From the NCBI GenBank assembly GCA_002356515.1, contig AP017605.1, positions 1,364,001 to 1,428,000 of the forward strand: 64,000 nt of DNA, in the 5' to 3' direction. This DNA comes from Mesorhizobium loti (lineage in GTDB: Bacteria; Pseudomonadota; Alphaproteobacteria; Rhizobiales; Rhizobiaceae). Below, one piece after another: positions 33,697 through 43,400 of this stretch. How positions within the stretch are numbered: position 1 is the first letter of the stretch; every line of letters starts with the position of its first letter. The translations under genes were made by a program, and so were the position numbers. The notes beneath the pieces were generated by a model, which was not told the DNA's origin, ran no database searches, and saw only the letters and a program-made list of their open reading frames with translations.

Positions 33697-36027
33697 TTAG
33701 TGTCGCCTTGTCGTATCTTTCGGCTTTTTAACACCGGTTTCGGAGGACTCGTCGCTTACTTTGTGGCGACGGGCTCGCATCCCAGCCTGGCTCTGCTCCA
33801 CAGCATCGCCGATCGCGTCCGCTTCCGCGGTCGACGATTTGCCACGCGGCCGGTTGGGCGCTGTTCCTGTCGAACCCAGTCCAGTGCTGTGCGCATCTTC
33901 CGGCACGCCCTCGTGGGCCGCATGCTCCTTGTCGAACTTGATCACCGGTTCCATCTTCGCCAGCACGTCGTCGGCCAGCCAGCACAGACTCATATGGCCG
34001 TCGCCGAGATGCTTGACCGGCGGAACCTTGGTCTCGCACAGATTGTCCGGCACCAGCTTCTTGTAGCCGCAGCGTGTCTGGAACGGGCAGCCGGACGGCG
34101 GGTTCATCGCCGAAGGAATGTCGCCTTCCAGCACAATGTGCTTCTTGACCACGCTGGTGTCCGCGATCGGGATCGCCGACAGCAGCGCCTCGGTATAGGG
34201 GTGATAGGGCGGCGCGAAGATCTGGTCGGTCGTGCCTTGCTCAACGATGTAACCGAGATACATGACGACGACGCGGTCGGCGATGTAGCGCACGACCGAC
34301 AGATCGTGGCTGATGAACAGCATCGTCGTCTTGTTCTTGCGCTGGATGTCCATCAACAGTTCGGTCACCGCCGCCTGCACCGACACGTCGAGCGCCGAGA
34401 CCGGCTCGTCCGCCACCACCACCTTGGCATCGCCGGCAAAGGCGCGCGCCACGCCGATGCGCTGCTTCTGACCACCGGACAGCTGGCGCGGCTTGCGCGT
34501 CTCGAAGGCGCGCGGCAGCTTCACCAGGTCGAGCAGTTCGAGCATACGCTTGCGCCGGTCGGCGACCGTCTTGCCGACGTTGAATTTCTCAAGCGTGCGG
34601 ATGATCTGCGAGCCGACCGAATGGCTGGGGTTCAGCGTGTCGAACGGGTTCTGGAACACCATCTGGATCGACGACACGGTTTCGACGCTGCGGCTCTCGA
34701 TGCCGGTCGACTGGATCTGCTTGTTGCCCAGCGTGACTGTGCCTGAACTCGCCGTCTCTAGTCCGAGCAGCACCTTGGCCAGCGTCGACTTTCCGCAGCC
34801 GGATTCACCGACGATGGCGACGGTCTCGGATTCGCGCGCCATGAAGGAGATCGTCTCGTTGGCCTTGACGACGCGGCCCTCGCTCGAGCCGAACACCTCG
34901 CTGCCGCCGACTTTGTAGTATTTCCGCAGATCCTCGATCTTGAGCACCGGTGCGCCGGGCACGACGCGCTCATTGACCTTCTTGGCGCCGGGCGGCAGCG
35001 CCTCCCAGTCGATCTCGTTGAAGCGCACGCAGCGCGAGAAATGCCCCTCATGGCCGGCGACCTCGATCATCGGGATTTCGGCGGCGTTGCAGACGCCCTC
35101 GACGAAATGGTGGCAGCGCGGGCCGAAATTGCAGCCCTTCGGCCGCTCATGCGGCAGTGGCAACTGGCCGGGGATGGCAATCAGCGGCCGCGAGTTCTTG
35201 TCGGCGCCCGGCAGCGGGATCGAACGGAACAGCCCTTGCGTATAGGGATGGCGCATCCGGTCGAACACGTCCTTGATCTTGCCGGTCTCCACCGCTTCGC
35301 CCGAATACATCACGGTGATGCGGTCGCAGGTTTCCAGGATGAGGCCGAGATTGTGCGACACGAAGATCATCGACGTGCCGAACTTTTCGCCCAGCCCCTT
35401 GACCAGTTCGACGATGCCCGCCTCCACCGTCACGTCGAGCGCCGTCGTCGGCTCGTCAAGCAGAAGCAGCGCCGGCTTCGACAGCAGCGCCATGGCAATG
35501 ACGATACGCTGCTGCTGGCCGCCGGAGAGCTGATGCGGGTAGGAGCGCATCATGCGCTCGGGATCGGGAAGCTTGACCGCGCGCACCATTTCGAGCGAGC
35601 GTTTGTAGGCCTCTTCCTTCGACACCTTGTCATGGATCAGCGGCACTTCCATCAGCTGCTGGCCGACCTTCATTGCCGGATTGAGGCTGGCCATCGGCTC
35701 CTGGTAGATCATGGCGATCTTGTTGCCGCGGATGGCGCGCAGCTCCTCGTCGGAGAGCTCGCCCATGTCCTTGCCCTGGAACTTGATCTTGCCGCCGACG
35801 ATCTTCCCGATGTTGGAGAGGTCGCGCATGATGCCGAGCGACACGGTCGACTTGCCGCAGCCCGATTCACCGACAATGCCCATCGCTTCGCCAGGCATGA
35901 CCGTGCAGGAAAAATCCATGACGGCCGGTATCTCGCCCTTGCGGGTAAAAAAGGAGATCGACAGGTTTTCGATCTCGATGATCGGCCCAGGGGTCGGTTT
36001 GCCGGGATTTCGAACTGCCTCGTTCAT
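33697..36027 (-). CDS. Fused dipeptide/oligopeptide ABC transporter ATPase (DppD-DppF-like)
   Basis: 776 residues from the ATG at 36027 (GGAG 6 nt upstream). Two ABC modules: Walker A GESGCGKST in both, signatures LSGGQQQR and LSGGQKQR, Walker B LLLLDEPTTALD in the first and VVADEPVSALD in the second. Each has the oligopeptide C-terminal region with cysteines (GCNFGPRCHHF and GCPFQTRCGY). The last 60 residues are a charged, low-complexity tail. It powers the importer formed with the permeases and binding protein upstream. Such fusions occur in rhizobia. Confidence 0.9.
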   Translation of the reverse strand: MNEAVRNPGKPTPGPIIEIENLSISFFTRKGEIPAVMDFSCTVMPGEAMGIVGESGCGKSTVSLGIMRDLSNIGKIVGGKIKFQGKDMGELSDEELRAIRGNKIAMIYQEPMASLNPAMKVGQQLMEVPLIHDKVSKEEAYKRSLEMVRAVKLPDPERMMRSYPHQLSGGQQQRIVIAMALLSKPALLLLDEPTTALDVTVEAGIVELVKGLGEKFGTSMIFVSHNLGLILETCDRITVMYSGEAVETGKIKDVFDRMRHPYTQGLFRSIPLPGADKNSRPLIAIPGQLPLPHERPKGCNFGPRCHHFVEGVCNAAEIPMIEVAGHEGHFSRCVRFNEIDWEALPPGAKKVNERVVPGAPVLKIEDLRKYYKVGGSEVFGSSEGRVVKANETISFMARESETVAIVGESGCGKSTLAKVLLGLETASSGTVTLGNKQIQSTGIESRSVETVSSIQMVFQNPFDTLNPSHSVGSQIIRTLEKFNVGKTVADRRKRMLELLDLVKLPRAFETRKPRQLSGGQKQRIGVARAFAGDAKVVVADEPVSALDVSVQAAVTELLMDIQRKNKTTMLFISHDLSVVRYIADRVVVMYLGYIVEQGTTDQIFAPPYHPYTEALLSAIPIADTSVVKKHIVLEGDIPSAMNPPSGCPFQTRCGYKKLVPDNLCETKVPPVKHLGDGHMSLCWLADDVLAKMEPVIKFDKEHAAHEGVPEDAHSTGLGSTGTAPNRPRGKSSTAEADAIGDAVEQSQAGMRARRHKVSDESSETGVKKPKDTTRRH

Positions 36028-36075
36028 GGGTCGCTCCAATCCAAATTCTACCAGATGCGGGCCAGAGCCCGTCAA

Positions 36076-37233
36076 TCAGTCTTTCATCGATTGTTCGCGC
36101 AGCGAGTCGGCGAGCAGGTTCAAGCCCAGCACGAACGACATCAGCGCGATCGTGGGCGGCAGCGCCGGGTGGATGAAGGAACGCAGCAGCCGGCTGGCAT
36201 CCTTGATCGCCGTGCCCCAGTCGGGGCTTTCCGGCGCCAGGCCGAGGCCGAAATAACCGAGCGTGCCGAGCAGGATCGTCGTGTAGCCGATGCGCAGGCA
36301 GGCATCGACGATCAGCGGTCCGCGCGCATTGGGCAGGATCTCCCACAGCATGATGTACCAGGGCGATTCACCGCGCGTCTGCGCCGCCGCCACATAGTCG
36401 CGCGTCTTGATGTCCATCACCAGGCCGCGCACGATGCGGAACACGCCGGGGCTGGAGGCGAACACCACCGCCACGAAGATGTTCAACTGGTTGGGGTCGA
36501 TGTGGACGATGTGCAGCGGGTCCCTGTCGAAGACAAGGCCGAGGTAGATCCAGCCGCCGATGATCAGCGTCAGGCCGAGCAGGATGTAGATCCGGTCCGG
36601 CCGGTTCTTGAAGCGTGTCCAGAACAGCACGCAGAAGAAAATGATCGGAAACAGGAAGAAGACGCCGGCCAGCGCGTAGGGGATCGGCGTGTCCATGATC
36701 CCCGGCGTCACCAGGAGGTAGAACAACAGGATAACCGGGAAGGCCAGCACGAGATTGGCCAGGAACGACAGCACGGTGTCGATCTTGCCGCCGTAATAGC
36801 CGGCCGGCAGGCCGAGCGTGATGCCGACCATGAGCGCGAAACCGGTCGCCGCCGGAGCGATGATCAGCACGATCTGGCTGCCATAGACCATGCGCGAAAA
36901 CACGTCGCGGGCCAGCTTGTCGCCGCCGAACAGATAGACCAGCCCCGATTGCGGCTCGATGGCGCCGGGCAGCGTGTCCTTCATGGCGGGGATCTGCGCC
37001 AGCGGATCGAAAGGCGAGATGGTCGAGGCGAAGATCGCCGTGAACAGCCAGAACAGGCAGATGAAGACACCCGCTATGCCGACGCCGCTGTCGAACAATT
37101 GGCCGTAGAGCGCGAGCTTCTTCTTGTAGGCGAAGCTCGCCCCCATGACGATGACGAGCGCGATCCACACCGGCCAGAAGCGCGAAAGCACTTCGAGGAT
37201 GATGGTAAAGGCGCCGATATATTGGACCTGCAT
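36076..37233 (-). CDS. Peptide-type ABC transporter permease (DppC-like)
   Basis: 385 residues, longer than a typical DppC because of extra loops. The N-terminal OppC-like part ends SPFDPLAQIPAMKDTLPGAIEPQSGL, and SRMVYGSQIVLIIAPAATGFALMVG begins the first core helix. The EAA loop is at QTRGESPWYIMLWEILPNARGPLIV. Six membrane segments are visible. It follows dppB by 12 nt and precedes the fused ATPase gene by 48 nt. Confidence 0.88.
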   Translation of the reverse strand: MQVQYIGAFTIILEVLSRFWPVWIALVIVMGASFAYKKKLALYGQLFDSGVGIAGVFICLFWLFTAIFASTISPFDPLAQIPAMKDTLPGAIEPQSGLVYLFGGDKLARDVFSRMVYGSQIVLIIAPAATGFALMVGITLGLPAGYYGGKIDTVLSFLANLVLAFPVILLFYLLVTPGIMDTPIPYALAGVFFLFPIIFFCVLFWTRFKNRPDRIYILLGLTLIIGGWIYLGLVFDRDPLHIVHIDPNQLNIFVAVVFASSPGVFRIVRGLVMDIKTRDYVAAAQTRGESPWYIMLWEILPNARGPLIVDACLRIGYTTILLGTLGYFGLGLAPESPDWGTAIKDASRLLRSFIHPALPPTIALMSFVLGLNLLADSLREQSMKD

Positions 37234-37245
37234 CCGCTTCGTCCC

Positions 37246-38280
37246 CTACTGAACCCTGATACGCGGATTGAGAAACGCGTAGCCGACATCGGAAATGAGC
37301 TGCGTGATCAAGACGATGAACACCGAGACCAGCGAGCAGCCAAGCAAAAGGTCGATGTCGTTGTTGCCGGCAGCTTCGACCAGCGTGTAGCCGAAGCCCT
37401 GGTAGCGGAACATCACCTCGACGATGACGACACCGGTGAGCAGCCAGGGGAACTGCAGCATGATGACAGTGAAAGGCGCGATCAGCGCGTTGCGCAACGC
37501 ATGCTTGACCACCACACTGCCGAAGGAGAGGCCCTTCAAGCGGGCGGTGCGGATATATTGCTGCGTCATGACCTCGACCATCGAGGCACGCGTCATGCGC
37601 GCGATATAGCCGATGCCGTAGATCGCCAGCGTCATCACCGGCAGCGTGAAGTTGTAGAAGGTGATGCCTTGGCTGGCGGACGCCGCCGACCCGTTCAGCC
37701 AGCCAAGCCATGAGGCGAAGATGACGGTGAAGATGACGCCCGACACATATTCAGGCGTCGCCGTCGAGGCGATGGATGCGACGGATAGCACCCGGTCGGT
37801 TCGCGAACCTTCGCGCATGCCGGCCAGGATGCCGATCAGGAGCGAGATCGGAACCATGACCGCCAGCACCCAGAACATCAGGATGCCGGTCGCGCCAAGT
37901 GCCGGAAACAGCTTGGAGGCCACCGTCGCCTTGAATTTGGTCGAGCAGCCGAAATCGCCTTCCAGGACGCCGGCGAAAGTCGGCACCACGGGATCGTTGC
38001 AGAAGGTGAAGCGCTGCGCCGGCTTGCCGGTCGCCGGATCGGTCACCGGCTGCTTGGGCAGGACGCCGAGCCACTGGCCGTAACGGATAAAGAAATTCTG
38101 CCGGTAGCCATGCTCGACCAGCCAGCTCTCGAGCTGCTCGGCCGATGTGTGCATTTCGGTCTGGCTGATCGCCAGCTTCTTCAGATTGGGCTCGAGGTTG
38201 ATCAGGAAGAAGACGATCATCGTCAGGCACAGCATCGTCAATGCCATGGTGCCGAGACGCCTGATAATGAAAGAAAGCAT
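37246..38280 (-). CDS. Peptide-type ABC transporter permease (DppB-like)
   Basis: 344 residues. The first membrane segment (MLSFIIRRLGTMALTMLCLT) and the periplasmic loop with two cysteines are followed by five more segments. The EAA loop lies at TARLKGLSFGSVVVKHALRNALI. It pairs with the DppC-like permease to form the membrane pore. Start codon is preceded by GGGGG 5 nt away. The gap to the binding-protein gene upstream holds a GC-rich hairpin. Confidence 0.88.
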   Translation of the reverse strand: MLSFIIRRLGTMALTMLCLTMIVFFLINLEPNLKKLAISQTEMHTSAEQLESWLVEHGYRQNFFIRYGQWLGVLPKQPVTDPATGKPAQRFTFCNDPVVPTFAGVLEGDFGCSTKFKATVASKLFPALGATGILMFWVLAVMVPISLLIGILAGMREGSRTDRVLSVASIASTATPEYVSGVIFTVIFASWLGWLNGSAASASQGITFYNFTLPVMTLAIYGIGYIARMTRASMVEVMTQQYIRTARLKGLSFGSVVVKHALRNALIAPFTVIMLQFPWLLTGVVIVEVMFRYQGFGYTLVEAAGNNDIDLLLGCSLVSVFIVLITQLISDVGYAFLNPRIRVQ

Positions 38281-38469
38281 GGCGGCCCCCTGCCGACGGG
38301 GTTGGGGTTTGAGCCGGCTCCAACGCCTTGTCCACCGTTGCCGGCGGGCTGGCTGTCAGACAGGCCCTCGGATGCAATCAGCGCCTGATTTATTGCATGA
38401 CCTTATCCGGGGAGTCCGCAATTTTTTTGCAGTGCACACTCGTGGCTTCAGATCGCTGCAAGAGAACGA

Positions 38470-38496
38470 GGGGAAAGGGGCGGCGCCCCTTCCCCC
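38470..38496 (-). terminator. GC-rich hairpin after the binding-protein gene
   Basis: On the minus strand, GGGGAAGGGGC / GCCCCTTTCCCC forms a stem about 12 nt after the binding-protein stop. No T-tract beyond TCGTTC. It could partially terminate or stabilise the 3' end so that the binding protein is made in excess over the membrane subunits. Confidence 0.55.
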
Positions 38497-38507
38497 TTCG
38501 ATCCGGA

Positions 38508-40160
38508 TCAGGCCTCGTCGAGCCAGACCTTGCCGTAGTCGTGCTCATAGGTCGGATGCATCTTGTAGTTCTGCACCGCCTTGACCGAGTGGCTGAAGAG
38601 TTTGCGCCAGTACGGCTGGATGATGATGCCGGAATCCTGCAGGATCTGCTCGATATCCTTCATCATCTCCTTGCGCTTGGCGGCATCGGCCACCGAAAGC
38701 GCGGCGTTGAGCTTGGCATCCCAATCGGGATTCGACCAGGCCGCCTCGTTCCAGGCTTCGCCGGTGCGGTAGGCGATGGCCAGAACCTGGACGCCGAGCG
38801 GGCGCATGTTCCAGTTGGTCATCGACAGCGGATACTTCGTCCAGTCGTTCCAGAACGTCGAGCCTGGCAGCACGGTGCGCTTCACCTTGATGCCAGCGTC
38901 GCGCAATTGCGCGGCAATGGCGTCGCCGGTGTTCTTGTGCCAGTCCTCATCGACAGTGATCAGTTCGTGCTCGAAGTCCGCCTGGCCGGCTTCCGCCATC
39001 AGTGCCTTCGCTTTGGCCGGATCGCGCTTGATCTTCGGCAGTTCGAAATATTCCGGATGAATGGCGCAGACATGGTGGTTCTCGGCGACAGTGCCGGCAT
39101 TGCCGTAGCCAAGCTGGAGAACGACGGCGTTGTCGACACCGAGCTGCAGCGCCTGACGCACCTTCTGGTTGTCGTAGGGCTTGTTCTTGATGTTGGTGCG
39201 GCAGACGATGGTCGCCGCGGTCACCACTTCCGACTTCACCAGGTTCATGCCATCGAGGATCGACACATAGTCGGCCGAGGTCTCGAAGTTGGTGTGCACT
39301 TCGCCGGCTTCGAAGGCACTGACCATGGCAGCCGGATCGGTGCCGTAGTCGATGAACTCGATACCGTCGAGGAACACCTCGCCGTCCCACCACTTGTCGT
39401 CGGCACGGCGCTTATAAACCACCTTCTGGCCGACATCGTAGGAGACGAGTTCGAACGGTCCGGTGCCGATCGGGCAGGATTTGAAATCGCCGCCCTTCTC
39501 ATCGAAGCTCTTGTGGACGATGAGACCGGGATAGTCGCACATGTTCGGGATGAGCGCGATGTCGGGCTTGGTGAGCTTCAGCACGACCGTATGATCGTCC
39601 TTCTTGGTCACTGCGCTTTCGTCGAGCTTGTCGTCCTTGACCAGCGAGCCGAGGCGGCCGGGCATGGAATTGCCTTCGGCTTTCTTGTCGGCCCAGCGCT
39701 TCAGGTTGAAGATGACATCGTCGGCGGTGAACGCATCGCCGTTGTTCCAGGTGACGCCCTTGCGCACATGCAGCGTGTATTCGGTGGCGTCGTCATTGAC
39801 GTCCCAGCTTTCCAGGAGATAGGGACGGAACGTGTATTCGGTGGTGTACTTGACCAGCGGCTCGAGCGCCTGGCGCTCGGCATCCGCGATTTCCGACCAG
39901 TCGGCCTTGCGCGGATCCTTCGGATCCTTGATCCATTGCGCGACCTTCAGCGTGCCGCCTTTCTTGCCCTTCACGTCCTCTGCCTTGGCCGGCGTCGGAT
40001 CGGCGAGGCCGAGCAGGCCGTAGGCCATGGCCGTCGAGGCGCCGAAAACACTGGCCATCGCGAGAAATTCGCGGCGGTCCACATTGCCTGCCTTGGCTTC
40101 TTCGGCCATGGCCAGGATGTGATCCGGAACGCGATCGCCATTACTCTTGTAGATCGTCAT
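38508..40160 (-). CDS. Peptide-type ABC transporter substrate-binding protein with Tat signal
   Basis: 550 residues of the SBP_bac_5 family. The N-terminal region has a Tat-type leader with a long n-region and [16 protein letters not shown] (about 28-43), then a hydrophobic stretch. Core blocks include [20 protein letters not shown] and [21 protein letters not shown], which mark the family. Substrates may be peptides, opines or sugars in this family. First gene of the importer operon dppA-B-C-ATPase-like. Confidence 0.88.
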   Translation of the reverse strand: MTIYKSNGDRVPDHILAMAEEAKAGNVDRREFLAMASVFGASTAMAYGLLGLADPTPAKAEDVKGKKGGTLKVAQWIKDPKDPRKADWSEIADAERQALEPLVKYTTEYTFRPYLLESWDVNDDATEYTLHVRKGVTWNNGDAFTADDVIFNLKRWADKKAEGNSMPGRLGSLVKDDKLDESAVTKKDDHTVVLKLTKPDIALIPNMCDYPGLIVHKSFDEKGGDFKSCPIGTGPFELVSYDVGQKVVYKRRADDKWWDGEVFLDGIEFIDYGTDPAAMVSAFEAGEVHTNFETSADYVSILDGMNLVKSEVVTAATIVCRTNIKNKPYDNQKVRQALQLGVDNAVVLQLGYGNAGTVAENHHVCAIHPEYFELPKIKRDPAKAKALMAEAGQADFEHELITVDEDWHKNTGDAIAAQLRDAGIKVKRTVLPGSTFWNDWTKYPLSMTNWNMRPLGVQVLAIAYRTGEAWNEAAWSNPDWDAKLNAALSVADAAKRKEMMKDIEQILQDSGIIIQPYWRKLFSHSVKAVQNYKMHPTYEHDYGKVWLDEA

Positions 40161-40414
40161 GACTTAACTCCCATTGTTGGCTTTCCGCCTTTTAACATTC
40201 CGCATCCAGGCCATGATGTCAAAGACAGCGTGGGATGGGAACATGTTAGCGAATGTGCAACTTTGGAAGGGGGGCGGTTCGCGTGATAACGACAGTCTTG
40301 ACGCAAATTTGCTAGTGCGCCCAGATTTCGCCTAAATCTCTTTAAGGCGATTAAACTGAAACATTTACACCAGTTACGACAGCACCAGTCTCGGCCATGG
40401 TGAGGGCCAGCCCC

Positions 40415-43400
40415 TCAATATTCCTTTTCGTAGAAGATGCCGCCCTTGGCCTCGCCGGCGTCCGTCGCCTCGCCACGCAATTTGACGCCGCGCCCGACAT
40501 TGAGGTCGATGGTCGCCTTGCCCGAACCCGGCTTGTCGCCCTTCTGGATGGTCACATAGGTGCGGTCGTTGAGATACTTGCCGGCCGAGACCGCCGTGCC
40601 GCCCTGGCTGTCCGTGGTCACGTCGAGATCGTCGACGCCGATGGCGCTGCGCAGGTTTTCAAGCAGCGAGGTCGATCCGCCAACGCCGGCCAGCTGCGCG
40701 GCGGCTTCGGCCAGTTGCGCGATCTGCAGCGGTGACAGGTTCGACATCGACCGCCCAAAGATCAGTTGCGCCAGCACCTCGTCCTCGGGCAGTGCCGGCA
40801 CCGAGGAGAAGGTGAATTTCGGATTGGTCGCCTCGCCCGACACCACGATGGTGACGGTGGCGCTGGTCGTCGTCGTGGTCGCGGTCAGGTTGAGGTAGGG
40901 CACCAGCGAGCCGGAGAACCCGACCGTGCCTTCGGTGAAGGTCAGCCGCTTGCCGAGGATCGACAGCCGGCCGCGCTGCAGGGTGAAGGTGCCGACCGCC
41001 TGCGGCGACGAGGCCGGGCCGGTCAGCCTGAGCGAGCCGCCGAGTTCGGCATCGACACCCCTGCCCTGGATGAAGATCTGGTTCGGCGCGTTGACGGTGA
41101 CGTCGAGCGCAAGCCCGCTGCCGCCGCTCTTGCCTGATGTCGTCGCCGGACGCAGCGCCTTGTCCTGCGCCCTGACCGCGCCGGGCGCGTTCTTGTGCTT
41201 GACGTCGAGCGCCGAAAGCGAGCCGGGCAATTTATCCGGAACCGTGATAACGGTCTTGGCGAGATTGACGGTGCCGGCAACCACCGGTGCCGATGTCAGC
41301 GGCCCCTTGATCGTCAGGTCGCCGCCGAGATTGGCGGTCACCACGCGTCCATCCGTATAGCGCCCGTCGGTGAGCTTGATCGAGAGGTCGGCCGGAAAAC
41401 CTTGCGCCGGGTTGATGCCGACCGTGCCGCTGGCCGACAGGCTGCCGCGCGTCGACAAGGTTCCGGTCAGCCGGTTGATCCTGGCGACGCCGCCGCCGAT
41501 CGAGACGTCGGCCGTGAGATCGTTGACGGCCAGCCCCGAGCGCGCATCGACGAGCCGCGCACCGGAAGTGTTGACGCTGCCGCCGATGACGGGCGATGTC
41601 GCCGGACCGCGCACCTGGACATTGACATTGGCGGTTCCCGTCAGCGCCAAGCCCTGCGCGGCAAGCTTCTGGCTGAGCAGGCCGAATGGCACGGCGCCGT
41701 TGAAGTCGAGCACCAGCGCCGGCGTGCCCGCCGTCGTCACCGTGCCGCCGCCCTTGAGGCCAAGGCCGCCTCCATCGCTGACATTGGCGTTGAAGGTCAG
41801 CTTGTTGCCGGCAAAGGTGCCGGAGGAGGATACGCTCACCGCGCCGACACCGGCACCGCGGGTTTGCGACGTCTGCACGCCGGCCGCGTCTATGTTGAAG
41901 GCAACTGCAGGGTTTGCCGGCGCGCCCGTCACCTTCACCGTGCCGGAAATCGAACCGGCGGCATCGAGACCAGGCGAGAAACTGTTGGCAAGCGACATCG
42001 GCACCTTTGCCAGCGTCGCATTGATGTCGAGCGCCTGCCCGACCTTGCCGGTGACAGTCGCCGTGCCGCCGCCAAGGTTGAGCACCAGCCGGTCCAGCGT
42101 TGTCGTGCCGTTGGCGATGCTGACCGTCGAGGCCTGGGCGATGGCCGCCTTGATGCCCTGGACGGTCGCCTGGCCGGAAGCGAGCTCGATGGTGGTGGTG
42201 CCGTTGGCCACCTTCACGCGGCCAGCCGCCTTGGCCGGAATGCCCTTGACCGTGGCGCCACCGGAAAAGCCGGTCCAGTCGCCGTCGCGCTTCAAATCGA
42301 CATCGATGCCGCTGATCACGGTGCCGCCCGAGGTGACAGTGTCGGCGCGGATCTTGCCCGAGATCACCGGTGCGGCGAGATAGTTGGCGATCAGCGCGTC
42401 GATGGAAACCGCCTTCGCCTGCAAGTCGCCGCGCGTGATCGAACCGGTGGCCGCCTTGATGGCGACCTGTGGTGCCGCACCGTTCTTGGTGAAGGCGATC
42501 GTACCGCGCACGTCGCCTTCGGCCTTTTCCAGCGCCAGCGCGGCGAGCGGGCCGATATCGGGCAGGTCGAGCGAGATGGTGCCCTCAGGCACGAATTTGT
42601 CGTCAAGCGCCAGATCGCCCGAGATCTTGTTCTTGCCCAGCGACAGCAGCAGGCCGTTGATGGCGCTCTTGCCGTCCGCCGTCGCCAGCACCGCGCTGCC
42701 TTGCAAGGCCTGTCCCGCGACATTGCCGGTCAGTTGCACATTCGCCGCCGGGTTGGCGGCATCCGCCTTGCCGGTGGCGATGAGCTTCAGTCCGGTGATC
42801 TCGCGCTCCGCCACCAGCAGCCGATCACTGTTGACCGTCAGCGACAGGTCAGGCGCCATGGCCGGCCCCTGTGCATTCAGGGCAAAGGCAATGGCGCCCT
42901 TGGCGTCCTTGGACAAGAGCGAGATGTCGCTCAGCGCGCCCTTGATGTCGGCGGCCAGCTTGTTGTCGGCAAGGCTCGCTTGCCCGCCGGCGGTCAGCGC
43001 GCCAGAGGTCAGCTTCAGCCCATCGACATTGATACTGCCGTTGGGATCGCGCTTCAGCGTGGCGCTGATCTGAGCGCGTTCGCCAAGCATGCCGCGCGCC
43101 GCCGCCGGCAAGGCCGATGACGGGGCATCCGCGCTCAGCTTGAGGTCGATGGCGCCATCGCGCAGGGACACCTGGCCGGCGACCTGGCTGTTGAGCGCAT
43201 CGCTCTTGAGCGAGCCGCTGTCGATGGCGACGCCGTCCGACGTCAGCCGGGCGTTCAGCGCGGCCGTCACCTTGCCGGCGATCAGCGGGGCGATGGCGGC
43301 ATTGTCGAGACCGACCTTGTCCACCGACACCGTGCCGGAAACCGCTCCGGCGCGATTCCTGAGATCGAACGCATCCGAGTGCAGTGCCAGGACAAGCCCC

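Noticed and set aside
35041..37713. Antisense open frame of 890 codons over the peptide transporter genes
   Set aside because: Same cause; all ABC motifs are on the other strand.
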